The position numbers and the translations under genes are program-made. A DNA stretch of 64,000 bases from Cavenderia fasciculata (lineage: Eukaryota; Evosea; Eumycetozoa; Acytosteliales; Cavenderiaceae): the NCBI RefSeq assembly GCF_000203815.1, contig NW_004457642.1, forward strand, positions 310,001 to 374,000, read 5' to 3'. Positions 1 through 12,885 of the stretch are shown piece by piece (within the stretch, counting starts at the first letter, position 1; every line of letters starts with the position of its first letter). A model generated the notes under the pieces. That model did not search any database. It was not told the origin of the DNA and saw nothing but the letters and a program-made list of their open reading frames with translations.

Positions 1-865
1 TACACCTATTATCGATCCCACCAAACCGACCACTTCATTTGACATTGATGGAATTGATTTCCAATTTGAAATTGTTGCAGTTCAAGAATTAGATATGGAT
101 GAAAACATCATCAAAGAGGTTCCAACTGATTTATGGATTTCAAACGTCACCATCAACACCACTCTCACTGTCGCCGACTATCAACTCAACATTACCAATC
201 GTACTATTATTGGCCCTCTTACCAATGTATTTGCAACCATTTCATTTTCTTCACAATCGCGAACCGTTCCATTTGGTCCCCAAACATTGTCGATTAAACC
301 AAGTGCGATAAAGGTGGCTGTCAATATTAGTCAATGGAGTTTCCAAGACAATCTATCCTACCTTCGTGTCGTTTTTAGAACCACTATCAATAATAACCAA
401 ACAGTAACACGTGATTGTAAAGAGATACCAATTGAATCTCTTTCTTTTGATGAGTATGGATCAACACTACAATACTTGCGAGTTGTTAAAGAAAATGTTC
501 AATTAAGTGGTAGATTTATCGATTATTCAATGTCTGATGGAAGACCAACCTATTCTCGTACTCAACTCATTTCACTGTTACCAAACAGTGACCAAACCAC
601 CTCAAATGCAACCATTGGTATCTTGCTTAGTCAATGTAAAGAATGTCTTCTTGATCCAGACTTTACACCTTTGCTCATCGACAAGGATTCCAACAATGGT
701 TGTGATAAATCAAACAATACTTGGCGTATCATCGTTGGTTGTGTAGTTGGTGGTATGGCTGCTATCGCAATTGCAACAGGTTCTATCATGTTGTATAAAA
801 GAAATCAAAGATTTAAAAAAGGAAACAAAACAATGCAAACTAAATTAAGTCAAGTCAATAAATAA
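1..865 (+). CDS. ComC-like surface protein, 3' end (last exon)
   Basis: This is the last coding exon of a ComC-like gene that begins upstream of the window. The frame is open from base 2 (T-P-I-I-D-P-T-K-P), and comparison with the other copies puts the exon start only a few bases before the window. It encodes the complete membrane-proximal domain (Pfam 'ComC supersandwich'). That domain carries the two-cysteine motif SQCKECLLDPDFTPLLIDK, shared by nearly all copies here. A hydrophobic helix follows (WRIIVGCVVGG onward), then a tail of about 25 mostly basic residues and a TAA stop. There are many N-x-S/T sites, as expected for an ectodomain. The protein is presumably plasma-membrane anchored with a short cytosolic tail. 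No break is seen in this part; the head cannot be judged. Confidence 0.85.
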   Translation, partial: TPIIDPTKPTTSFDIDGIDFQFEIVAVQELDMDENIIKEVPTDLWISNVTINTTLTVADYQLNITNRTIIGPLTNVFATISFSSQSRTVPFGPQTLSIKPSAIKVAVNISQWSFQDNLSYLRVVFRTTINNNQTVTRDCKEIPIESLSFDEYGSTLQYLRVVKENVQLSGRFIDYSMSDGRPTYSRTQLISLLPNSDQTTSNATIGILLSQCKECLLDPDFTPLLIDKDSNNGCDKSNNTWRIIVGCVVGGMAAIAIATGSIMLYKRNQRFKKGNKTMQTKLSQVNK

Positions 866-1206
866 TAAATAATAAATAAATTGTATTATTACCAGAACAA
901 TACTTTTCTAAATCGTCTAAAGATAGTAGTAAGGGAACCATTGGGATCTTAGTATAGATCTTACTGGGTACGAAAAAAACAAAAACAAGAAAACCCAGAG
1001 TGTCCACTACGCAAAAACTCGTTACCGTTTCAAACGAGCTCGGAAAATTATAGTGTTCAAGCTCGTAATATAAATCAGGGTTTGGACAATGATTGTGAGG
1101 TCATCTAGAGAGTTTTAGAATGACGTGCATGTTGTAGAACTTTTGAAGCATCACTATCATCATTTCTCATTTTTCCCAAAGAGATAACTGTTTACACATA
1201 TAAAAG
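866..1206. other. Intergenic, presumed promoter
   Basis: This lies between two + strand ComC-like genes. It contains a near-palindrome around 948-972 (ATCTTAGTATAGATC) and a slightly GC-richer patch at about 1000-1130. I see no ORF or RNA gene. The last ~60 bases before the next ATG are AT-rich leader. Confidence 0.4.
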
Positions 1207-4200
1207 ATGAATAATAAGATGCCGACAATTCATTTTACTTATTTAATAGTATTATTGTCAATATTATTTAGTTTTAATATTTTAGTAAATTCACAAATAC
1301 TTCCAACTGATCCCGATGAAGGTAAATAATTATATCTATTTTTTAAAAAATTAATGAACGGTTTTTGTGTTAAGAAAGAGCGGGAAAAAACGAATCGCGC
1401 AGTTAATCAAATCAGCCAGCACTATCATTATTCTTTTCAATTAAAGTTTAACACTAATATTTATCTCTCATTATATAAAACATCATATATTTATTTCATT
1501 TTTAAAAATGTTTTGTTACTATAGTAATATCTGTTCAATGGTTAATAGCACAATATCAATCTAAAATACCACCAACAAACTTTTGCAATGTTTCAATGCC
1601 AACCTATCAATACATTGTATGTTCAGAGGTTGATGGAGGGATGCACGTGACATCTATCAGTTTATCTATAGACTCTGGTCTCACAACTGGTGCATGGCCA
1701 GACCCAGAGTTGAAAAAGTTTACTCTACCCTATGTAACTATGTTTTCAGTATCCAACATTAGAGTTAAAAATGCTAGCTTGAATGTCTTGGACCTCATGG
1801 TTGACATGCCAAGATTAACAAAACTTTTGTATGTTTAAAAAATATAAATATAAATATAAATATTCTAATTAATATTATTATTTAGATTATTGAAAGATCC
1901 ACAAATTAGATATATTCCAGCAACATTGTCAGCTGGTCTTCCAGCTTTGGAACGTTTGGATTTACTTGAATTACCAGGTCTAACTAAAATCGAACATCCA
2001 TTCTTGTATGGCTCACCCAAACTTAATTTTATCACAATCTATGGTATTAGATATCTGATCGAGATGAGAGTCAATTCCTCTTGGTATCTCCCGTCACTTG
2101 AATATTTGCAGTTCACCGTAAACTTTACCGATCCTTCCCTCTTTGATTTGGTATTCACCGAACAATCCTTCCCAAAGATGACAAAGTTGGATCCAAAAAC
2201 CTATGCTGGCTCACCTCCTCCTGTAGATGGTTATTTGGATATTAAAATTGGTCTACCAAAGTTAATTGCAATGTAAATATAAATCAAAAAGATTAAAGAT
2301 AAAGATAGATCTATCTTTATTTAACCAATCTATTTTTTTAAACATTAGGTATCCAGCATCAGTTTTACCAACCAAAATACGTATAAACTTTATTCAATAT
2401 CCTTCATCTAATACATTTCAGTTGTAAGTAGAAATAGATAGTTGAAAATAGAATATATTTTAATCTCATATTAATTTTCTTTTTCTTTTTCTTTCTAGAA
2501 CATCATCTGGAAATATAGAATATTTACCATCGGGGTTAGATTTAATTAATTCAACCCTTCTCTCAACCTTTAATATGAGAAATGGCAATTTTTCAGAGTA
2601 TTTTCCAATAGTCAATCAGTATCCTCAACAATTGGGTTTCATATCGATAGAAAATTCATACTTGCCAACTGGTCTTCCAGCCATTCCACCTAATCCATCT
2701 ATGAAGACCGTCACCATTACTGACACTTTTATGCAAACTTTTCCATGGGATTCATTTGGTAATAGTACAACCACATTCCACATTACAAATACCAATCTCA
2801 CAGGTTCCATCCCATCCAGTTTTTGTAGTAATAAACTACCAAATCTAAAAAATATCTTTGGTGATCAATTACTTGTTCCTGGTATGTACAAACAAAAAAA
2901 AAAAATATTAAATAATAATAATAATAATATATATTATATAATATAGTTATAAATATTAATTAATTATTTATTTTTGTAGATTGTTTTTGGTGTTATGCAA
3001 ATGATACAACTATTTTTTCTACTACTCTTCCAACACCAACCACTATTGATTGTGGTATGTACATAATAATAGAGAGAATATTTAAAATATATATATTTTA
3101 ATATTAATCTTTTTATTTATTTATTTTTTTTATTTTTTTTTTAGGTATAACATTAGAATCAAATGATATTTATTTAATTAATGGAACTGGGTTTATAAGG
3201 GGTAAAAACATTGGGTGGGGTATTGAAAGTGCAGTGACACCAACTGGACAAAGATACTCACTTGGTGAAGCTCCATCTATTCCAAATCAAGAATTAAAAC
3301 TATTGATTTCACCTATCAAGTATAGTGTTAGAATTCCAATTACAATTGCTTTAAATGCTAAAACTTCATATGTAGTACCAATTACTATATTGGAGGTTGG
3401 AATTGCCATTGGTCCAGTGACAGTGACTCAGTTACCAACAGGTCTAGGATTAAAGATTCAATTCTATTCATTTAATCCATTTATCAATTCAGTGGTCATG
3501 GTTGATAATAATAGTACGTGTACGATCATGAGTAACTCGACTTATCAATTGTATTGTACCGTACCAGCAACTCTACCAGGTCCTCACAATCTATCGGTCA
3601 CAAATGAATATTATGGTAAATCGGTTGGGTTTGTGTACCAACAAACCTATCCATTGGTCAATTCATTCCACTATGATAGATCTGATTATAGAAATGTCAG
3701 TCTATATGGATTCTTTGGTGCCACTTTGGGTCAACCTCTAGTCTATCTAAATGAAACAACTTCTATTGGATGTACAGTAAAGGTGATCACCAAAAATTTC
3801 ATCAATTGTTATTTGGATGCTATGCCACCCGGTGGAATGGTATCCGTATCTGTCAATGTTGACATTTATTCATTTACAAGACACAATGCAATGTCTTTTA
3901 CTTATTCAAATCAAGGTAGTAGTAGTGATAGTGGTAGCGGTAGTGATGATTCAAAATTATCACCAAAAGATAAGTGTATGCAAGATACTCATAATTGTTA
4001 TGGTCATGGTCAATGCGATGAAAATGGACAATGTCAATGTGAACCAGATTATCTTCAAATTGATGATTGTAAAACAAAATGTAAAGTAGAAAAAAAAAAG
4101 AAAAAAAAACAATTAATATTAATATTTTTGTTTCTTTTAGATACAAATACAACACCAATAGTTGATCCAACAAAACCAACAACATCATTTGATATTGATG

Positions 4201-5033
4201 GAATTGATTTTGAATTTGAAATTGTTTCAATTCAAGAATTGGATGTGGATGATACTATTGTCAAGGAATTACCAACTGATTTGTGGCAATCAGTGATCAA
4301 TGAGACTGCCACTTTAACAACTGCCAACTATCTTCTCAATATTACCAATTCAACCGATCGTGAAATGAACCAAAACTTAGAGGTCAGAGCAACCATTTCA
4401 TTTTCATCGCAAGCCAGAACAGTCGCATTTGGACCTCAACAACTAGACATTAATCCAAATGCAATCAAGGTTGCTGTTAATATTAGTAATTGGGATTTCT
4501 ATTCCGTTCTAACCTATCTCCGAGTAGTATTCAAGACCAACATCCTTACCAATCAAACCTACACTTTTGATTGTCAACAATATCAAGTCGAACCACTTTC
4601 CTTTGACAAGTTTGGTTCCACTCTTCAATACCTAAGTGTTGTAAGGGATAATGTCGAGTTTAGAGGTCGATTCATTGATTACTCTTTGGCTGATGGTAGA
4701 CCAACCTATTCCAAAACACAATTATTATCACTTACCAAAAATACCGATTCCAACTCTACAACATCAACTGCAATGATTGGATTACTTCTTAGTCAATGTA
4801 AAGAATGTATTCTCGATCCAGACTTTACACCTTTACTCATTGACAAGGGTCAAGATGAATGTGGAAACTCAATCTCTGACAGTCACTGGAGGATTATCGT
4901 TGGTTGCGTCATAGGTGGTATTGCTGCAGTTGGCATTACAACTGGTTCCGTCATGTTAATTAAAAAGAATCGTAAATCTCAAATGTATGAAAACAAAATG
5001 AGACAAAAATTAGATTCTGTAAATCAAAAATAA
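1207..5033 (+). CDS. ComC-like surface protein (LRR, IPT/TIG-like, EGF, ComC domain, TM)
   Basis: Eight exons join in phase: 1207-1321, 1525-1828, 1886-2272, 2349-2423, 2499-2881, 2980-3054, 3145-4080 and 4141-5033, giving about 1055 residues. A signal peptide (MNNKMPTIHFTYLIVLLS...) is followed by a leucine-rich region of roughly 400 residues. Next comes a small 'DCFWCYAN' cysteine motif and beta-rich IPT/TIG-like sequence (YPLVNSFHYDRSDYRNVSLY). A Ser/Gly/Asp linker leads to an EGF-like module (CYGHGQCDENGQCQC), the ComC supersandwich domain, a TM helix (HWRIIVGCVIGG) and a Lys-rich tail. Intron 7 (4081-4140) is exactly 60 nt and free of stops, so its retention would keep the frame. No lesion found. 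It is presumably a type I cell-surface glycoprotein acting in cell contact; the ligand is unknown. Confidence 0.85.
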
Positions 5034-5090
5034 AAAGTAATAAATAAATAAATATATATATTTATTATTCTATTTATTTATTTTTTTCTA

Positions 5091-8000
5091 TTAATAATTA
5101 CGTAATAAAAGATTTGAAATTTTAGCAGACCAAATCATTGTACCACTACTAACTAGAACAAGTTCAGGGAAACCAATAATTAGACCGAACCATTGTTGTC
5201 TTTCACTGCCTTGATATGGCATCCAAACAGATTGATATTCTAAACATTGATCAGGTTGTAAAATTGGGTCTCCAGCTTGTGAACAAACAGCAACACAAAA
5301 TTGAAGTAAATCTGTCAACGAGTCATAACAGATCATTCCCGAATAGTAAATACCAGTGACCGATTTGATATTGGTAGGTGGTTCTGGTGATGACCACATG
5401 ACTTGATTGTTATCAATTTGGACAACACTTATGATACCTGTGGTATCGTTCCAAACGAGATTTAGGAATTGGTTGGTTAGGTTTTGTTGGGGTAATAGTT
5501 GAGAACGTGGTTCAGCGGCGTCTGGAGTATCTACCAGTTTTATAGTGACAGAGTTGAAGTATTCAAAACGAGTGTCTTGACCACCAAGCAAACCACCTGA
5601 AACCTTTCCAGTAATGTCAATCATCAAAACACCCCATGGGATGCGGTTGGTTTGATAACTAAATCCTTCAGATTTGGAATCACCAGCTTGTGGGTACATG
5701 GAAAGCGAGTGGATGGCTGGTGAACCTGGGATAGCTTCTACTTGATAGTATGGGTATTCCGGATACAACGATGAGGAGAGTGATATTCCATTGTCTTGTA
5801 CTCTTAGAATGTAGGGAGGGTCTTCTGCTACCTCTGTCTCTGTAAATGCAAGAACATCATTTTTAAAGTAGACATTGTTTTCATAAATGACTAGGTTTCC
5901 ATCGGGACGTAGTTGTAAATATTGTTTACCATTGGTGATATAGTTTCGTGAAGAGGTTGATACTATTGAATCGGTGTAATGTAGATATGACCCGTAATCC
6001 ATCGGAATGTTGTGGTAATCGATTTTCTCGGTGCTGTTGAGAGCCCATACCAAACGACCTCGTTCATCTAGGATTTGCAATGCCCATACCGACCACGACA
6101 TGGTTTGTGGCGCCACCAAGAGGTATCTACCACCAAGACCACCCATTGCAAGACACACATTACTAGGATCGACTAGAGTACCAATAGAGTCAGTGGGAGA
6201 AGCAAAGCACAACGACCCATCTTGATTTATCTGAAGGTACACCGATAAGAGGAATTGAAATGGTATTGGCGTTTTCGTGACTACCACTTTGGTACCGTTT
6301 GTTACAGCAAAAAATAACCCATTGTTAATGGGTGATCTATTGCCAAACAGGTTTCTGTCTGGTTCCAATCCATCCAAGTACTGACCCGACATGACAAAGG
6401 CTACTGGATGTATATTTTTAAATCTCCAGTATTGAGCTGGAAACCCGTAAATACCCCATGTAGCCTGAGTACCCGCCATCAACGACACACCCTCTCTCGT
6501 AAGAACAAGAGAGTCGGTCGTGACACCAAACGTTTTTGTATTTGAAATGCCAACCTTTTTGGTACCATTGTAAAAAACCATTTGACTCAAGTCTATTGCT
6601 ACATAGTTTTTGGCTGCTGGATTGTCCAATGTATAAGTTGCCAATATCTTTTCACCAACTTGGAACTCGACTCTACCAAAATTAATATTAATTCTAGTAC
6701 TATTAAAACTTAAATCTAGTATATTTGATAAATTGGTACTCATTAAAATTAATTTTGATCCTATTGATCTTAATGAATAATATTCTAAAAAATAAATAAA
6801 TAAATAAATTAGTCAAAAATTAATTAAACATAATTCATCTTTTTTGATCATTTCATACCTGGATAATAAACCAATTCAGAATAAGATAAATATTTTCCAT
6901 TATTATTTAATTGTGTTTTTATGTATCTTGGACCAACTCTAGACGGGAAACTACAATTGTGGTAACCCATCAAAGGTGCATCGGTACAATTGATCAAAAT
7001 ATAACTATCTATTTTAGAATGGGGTGTTTCAACAAGATAATAACTTGGTTTGAATAGAGAGTGATATATATTTAATATTTCAACATTTCCTCCAAATAAT
7101 GGTAATGGATTATTGGAAAATTCATCTAATCAAAAAAAAAAAGAAAAGAAAAAAAGAAAAAGTAAGTATGAATAAATTAATTAATTAATTTTTTTGATAA
7201 CTTACAATTGCTAACAATTTGAACTTGTAAAATGATACCAGTATTATAGGATTCAGCAAAATAACCATTTAAAGGAATATCGGATACTGAGGCAGAGATT
7301 GGGATGGAAAGAGAAAGGAATACACGGTACTTGGAGGGAGAACTAAAAGAGAGAACTGTGAGATTGGAGAAACCAACAGTCGAAAGAAATTCTCTACTAT
7401 AGACACCTGGTGGGAGAGTAATTGATAGCCCACAACGACTACTTTGTGAATACAGAGTTACTGGGATATAGCTCTTGTCCTTTAGTGGTGGCAGTTCGTA
7501 GATTGAAAAGGTAATATTAATGTTTGGTTGAGCTAGTGTTGGTGTTGCAGTGATGTTGTTTAATAGTATGATTTGAGAAATATTATTGGTTGTGATCAAC
7601 ACTGAAACTGGGACTAATGGAACACTAAATATTGGTGTGTCCATGGTGGTACAAGTGATGATTGAATGACTGATGAGGTTGTTGTAAAAGTATGATAATG
7701 TAACATTGATGTTTGCTTTTGGTGTGTCTTCTTTTGAATTGGGTAGACTAAACACCATGTCTCTTGTGAATGTTAATTTAATTTGACCCCTGTATTGTAC
7801 AGTCACTTGATACGATGATTGTACAACCACTTTACAGTCATCTGGGAACACCATACTCGTCAAAGAAGAACAGCTACTATTACTAGTAGTGGTGGTATTA
7901 TCGACTACACACCAACCATAGTATCTTAGATAATAAGTACCTGATTGGAGTGTCATGAGTTGACAAGTTTGAGTATTTGCAATCGTACCTATACACCCCG

Positions 8001-8502
8001 ACTGAGTGTTGATAAGGAATGCAATGTCTTGTCGAACGATTACAATAGATGACGATTCTATAGTATCGGATAGACTGTCAGTTGCAACTGATGATGGTAT
8101 ACCTCGACTACTGCTACCACCACCACAAACAGTGTAATGACTGAGTACTGGGACGAGCTCCCACTGCAGATCATCGGGTGGATGGACTACCGACAGCTTG
8201 TAGCACCCGTCATCGAGTTGTTCAAAGAGGAATGCACTCGAGCTATTGGTCGTCTGTTGATAGTTGATAGATGGGTCGGTGATACTCTCGACATTGACCA
8301 CAACCTTTTCACCATAATCGATAAGAGTGTTTTCTTGCACACTCGTTACACTTGAATCAAATCGACCATTAAAAAGAGAGTCAATAAATCCAATGCCCTC
8401 TAAATTAAATGTTGCTCCGACGACTCTAAGAAAAGGTAGTCCACAACCACATAATAGAAAAATAAATAAAAATAAAATTTTTGATATAAATAATTGGGTC
8501 AT
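5091..8502 (-). CDS. Secreted protein with SdrD_B-like start and bulb-lectin-like repeats
   Basis: Three exons join in phase (8502-7206, 7125-6859, 6784-5091), giving about 1085 residues. A signal peptide (ISKILFLFIFLLCGCG) comes first. The first domain has the pattern of Cna_B/SdrD_B modules: G-x-G-F-x-D-x-x-x-N-G-x-x-D near residue 35 and F-x-x-L-x-x-G-x-Y-x-L about 70 residues later. Dictyostelid colossin-type proteins carry such modules, and bacteria use them as extracellular stalks. The third exon holds repeats resembling bulb-type (mannose-binding) lectin, for example LQLRPDGNLVIYENN and VYLQINQDGSLCF. No transmembrane segment is obvious near the end (LLLRNY), so it is probably secreted. 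It sits inside the ComC array but is unrelated to it. Domain names are my pattern matches, not search results. Confidence 0.65.
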
Positions 8503-8999
8503 TTCTACAAATAAATTATGTGTAAAGTAAAGTAAAAAAGAGAAACTGAGAGAGATTTAATAATGTTAGAATACCTTCCTATCCTATCTTTTGATCATCA
8601 CCAAAGGAGTTCAAAAAAGATTGTTTTTTGCCCAACAACAACAATATTTTTTGATGAAAGGGATATCACCTATCAAATAGATTCAGCAACTTCACCCATT
8701 AACAATGATTGATTAAGATCTTCACATTCCTTATATAGTTATAATACACAAAATATAATTAAGAAAATTAAAAATAAAAGGGATGTAATAATGTTAGAAA
8801 CTCTTAATATCTTTTTGATTAAACATCTTTGTTCGTTTCTTCTACAACAACATTCATTGTTTTTGATCAAATCCAAAATAAGATTCATTTTTATTCTTTC
8901 TCAAAGGATGTCAAGGTCTTCTCGGACCTCTGAGGGTCTCGTTTTTGTGATCATTCAATCTCGACTGGTTGTTGAAATTTGATCAACACATACACAACA
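8503..8999. other. Divergent intergenic region
   Basis: This is shared upstream DNA between the - strand lectin-like gene and the + strand ComC-like locus. It holds two partly similar stretches (around 8575-8660 and 8830-8910) with TTTTGATCA motifs and TC-rich runs. I see no convincing coding or RNA gene. Confidence 0.4.
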
Positions 9000-11900
9000 A
9001 TGTATATTTCTAGATCTCTACTTATTAATATATTTTTTTTTGTATTTGTATTTGTTACTCATATAGATCATTTGAATTTTGTTAATGCTCAATCAACACT
9101 ACCAGCTGACGAAGGTATGTAGCTACAAAATACCAAATGTTGAGACATCATTTGTTGACTTGATCTTAACTCTTTCTATTGCAATATACAGTTCAGTCAA
9201 TAGTTTTTCTTATTAGACAATTTGGAAGTATACTACCACAGACCCAACTAGGATTTTGCAATAATTTAACAGATACGAACCAAGTGGTTAAATGTGGTGT
9301 TGTCAGTAGCGAGTATCATGTTTTAGAAGTGTATGTTTTGTAAAAAATATATATAAATTATCAATATCAACCAATATAAATTGATGTTATATATTATTCT
9401 TTTTTTTTTTCAAACTAAATAATAGCAAATTACAACTTGGTTTTAAATATGCGGGTATACCAGACAGCACATTGGAGAAACTTAGTCTACCATGGTGTAA
9501 ATCTTTTCAACTATCAGCATCCCAACAAGAGAACAAATCAATTAATATCCTCGATTATCTTGTTGATCTACCTAAACTTGAAGATTTGAGGTATGTACAT
9601 CCAATAATAATCACGTCCAAACTGGGAGGATCGAGAGTAAGGAGAGAATGAGATGGTAGCTGAAATCTCTGTCTTTGGTCCAACAATCGTATTATTATTA
9701 TTAGTACTAAATATTTTTTAAAAGGGTACAACAAATTCAAGTTCCAGTTAGTCTTCCAAGTTCGATGAATTTACCTAGTTTAAAGGTTTTGATGGTTCAC
9801 AATCTTTTCAATTTTACAACACTACCTAGTTGGTTCTTTTCCAATAGCACCGGTTTAGAGACCCTCTTTTTAACAATGGGAGATATTAGGCAAGAAGATT
9901 TATCAGGTTGGAGATTCTCCAACTTGACCACACTTCGAATGACATTTGGCTGCCAGTCACCGACCACATTGCCAATCGATTTGCTTGATATTTCATTTCC
10001 AAAATTAAATGTGCTCCAAATTACAATTTTAAATGGATCTTGTTTTATAGATATTCGTTCAAATATTACCAAGCTTGGTTCATTGTATGTTTTGACAATC
10101 AATCAATAGATTGTTTTTTAACCGAAAATACTTTTTTTTTTTAGAGATCTATTTACACAAATAGGCGAATCGATTGATCAATCTTTGAAAGTTACTTTTG
10201 TCAAGATTCCTTCTTTGTTATTGATAAATATTTATGGTCCCTCAATCACATTTGAGCCAACTGATTTAGGAGTTTTAAAAAATCTTGATTACCTGTATGT
10301 TGTTTTTAAATCCATAACAAAAAAATTAAATTAGAAATTTCTAACCATTTTAATCTCCAGGACTATTCAATATGCCAACTTATCATCATATTATCCATTC
10401 AAAACATATCCGTCAACCTTGAAAATATTGTATGTATAAAATAATAATATAAAAAAAAAGGCTACAAAAATCTAATTTCTTTTTTCTATAGAAATATCTA
10501 CTATTCAATTTGAAACCTTACCAAATATCCCATTTCCACCTTCACTAGGTTATATAGGCCTCAGAAATAATCCCTTTTTGGTTAGCATTCCGTGGAGTAT
10601 TTTTGGAAACAATTCAGTGACTGCAACCATCGCCAATAATACTGCTCTTGTTGGTCAAGTCCCAGAGTCATTTTGTATATCAAAATTTAGTCTTTTAAAT
10701 GTATCCAGTGGTGCCATGACTCTACCAGGTTTGTTAAATTTACATAGTTATAATTGTAAATAGTAGTTTATAAAATACTAATTTACTAAAAAATATCCTT
10801 TAGATTGTTTTTGGTGTTATAGTGGTGATTCAACTATTTTAACCACCTCTTTGACTATGCCCTCTGGATTTGTTTGTGGTAAGATAGATGAAACTAAAGA
10901 TATAGTACAAATCTCTTAAAAAAAAGTAGTTAATATTAATTTAATAATTTAAATTCTTTTTTCTTTTTAAAGATTTATCAAATTCTCAAAGTGTAGATTT
11001 GATTAATGGAACTGGTATATTGAGTTCGAAAAATATTGGATGGGGTAACAAAAATACAACAAGGTATAATTTAATTGCCACCAAACCAAATATACCAAAC
11101 CAAGTACTCACATTGAAATTGGATACATTGTTGATTGGGCCAAGACAACCTGTTTCCATTCAATTCAATTCCAAAATGCCAGAGCTGACAAGACAAGTAC
11201 AAGTACAAGAGTTTGGTATCTTTTTTGACACTCTGTCAAAACCATTGGCCGTACAAACTGCAAATTGATTGTTTGTCAATATTTCATTCACTTTGTTTAA
11301 TCCTTTTGTCATCCATACTGTTATGATTGATGACACTATACCATGTATTATAACGTCAAATTCGAGTTCATATATAGTTTGTCAATCCCTATTCATCGGT
11401 GGTAGTATTCATAAAGTCAGTGTCATTAATTCACAAAATAGTATTGATTTATCATTTACTATGATGTATCCACTCGTGACTGCATTTGACTATGATAGAA
11501 ATGATACTAGAAACATTATATTGTATGGAGAGTTTGGAAGCAATGGACAAACCAATCCAGCGGTCTATCTAAATGAAACAGTGTATTGTCAAGTAACCTA
11601 TGCATCCCAATCATTACTGAATTGTAAATTGGCTAATCCACCATCATTTGGTAATGCTTCGGTTTCTGTCATTATTGATTCATTTATATTTAATCGTACA
11701 AATGCCCTCAACTTTGTTAATAATAATAATAACAACAACACTAGTGGTGGTAGTAGTAGTAATATTTCACCAATCGAACAATGTGAACAATCTACTTTTA
11801 AATGTTATGGTCATGGTGAATGTGACTCTTTTGGTAATTGTCAATGTTATCCAAATTATGATCAATTAGATAATTGTAAAAATATGTGTATGTATAAAAA

Positions 11901-12885
11901 AAAAAAAAAAAAAAAAATTAATAATTAATAATTAAATTTTTTTTTTCTTTCCATTTACTATTTAGATACAAATACAACACCAATTATTGATCCAAAAAAA
12001 CCAACAACATCATTTAATATTGATGGTATAGAATTTGATTTTGAAATTATTTCAATTCAAGAATTGGATTTGGAAGAGAATATTGTAAAAGAATTGTTGG
12101 CCGATAATTGGAACTCTAACATTACAATAACTCCATCTATTACTATCGCCAATTACCAATTAAATATTACCAACAACAACGATACTACTACTACTACTAC
12201 TACTAATATGATGAGTCATTACGGAAACACATCAGTCTCGGCAACCATTTCATTTTCATCGCAAGCGAGAACAGTCACCTTTGGAAGTCAACAACTAGAC
12301 ATTAATCCAAATGCAATTAAATTGGCTGTCAATATTAGTGGTTGGCATTTTGATACTAATCTTTCCTACCTCCGAGTAGTATTCCAAACGTCATCGATCA
12401 ATAATACACAATCATATACCTATGATTGTAACGACTACCGTCTAGACCCTCTATCATTTGATGAGTATGGGACAACACTGCAATACTTGCGTGTTGTAAA
12501 GGACAACGTCCAATTTAATGGTAGATTCATCGATTATTCAGTGGCTGATGGTAGACCAACGTATTCGCGAACCAAACTCATCTCGCTTACACCAAATACC
12601 AAGGCTGCACTTGACAACACGTCATCGGCATTGATCGGAGTGTACCTTAGTCAGTGTCAAGAGTGTTTGCTCGACCCCGACTTTACACCTTTGCTCATTG
12701 ACAAGGGTGACACTCGTTGTGGCAGCGACCAATCAAACAACACTTGGCGTATCATTGTCGGTGCTGTAGTTGGTGGTATTGGTATGGTTGCCGTTGCTAT
12801 TGGTTCTGCTCTTCTAATACAAAAGAAAAAAATCTACAATCGAAATATAAAAGCATTACAAGCTAAAATGAAAGCATTTGAATGA
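9000..12885 (+). pseudogene. ComC-like gene with two coding lesions
   Basis: The architecture is a ComC gene: signal-peptide exon of 115 nt (9000-9114), LRR exons 9192-9330, 9426-9590, 9725-10084, 10145-10294, 10361-10429 and ~10492-10730, then DCFWCYSG, IPT/TIG-like and EGF parts. The final exon (11966-12885) has the ComC domain, TM and tail. Two defects are visible. The exon starting at 10492 is entered one base out of phase; one surplus A in the AAA at the acceptor would explain it. An in-frame TGA at 11266-11268 interrupts the conserved T-A-N-x-L-F-V-N motif. The rest is well preserved, so this is either a young pseudogene or, for the first lesion, possibly an assembly error. Intron 9591-9724 carries an inverted fragment of a ComC domain (see findings). 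Confidence 0.75.
9604..9700 (-). repeat. Inverted fragment of a ComC-domain exon inside an intron
   Basis: Read on the - strand, this intronic stretch matches the start of the ComC domain as found at about 14,540-14,620. It encodes T-I-V-G-P-K-T-E-I-S-A-T-I-S-F-S-P in a continuous frame, flanked by an AAT run as in the source exon. It keeps a six-base segment (GAGATT) seen at 16,637 but missing from 14,565, so the source was a relative of those copies rather than the 14.5-kb copy itself. It looks like an inverted micro-duplication within the array. Confidence 0.75.

Noticed and set aside
8137-8530. Plus-strand ORFs inside the lectin-like gene
   Set aside because: Antisense shadows of a well-supported spliced gene with a signal peptide.
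9555-9740. Minus-strand ORF of 61 codons as a small gene
   Set aside because: It is the inverted ComC-domain fragment within an intron; it has no start context or ending of its own.
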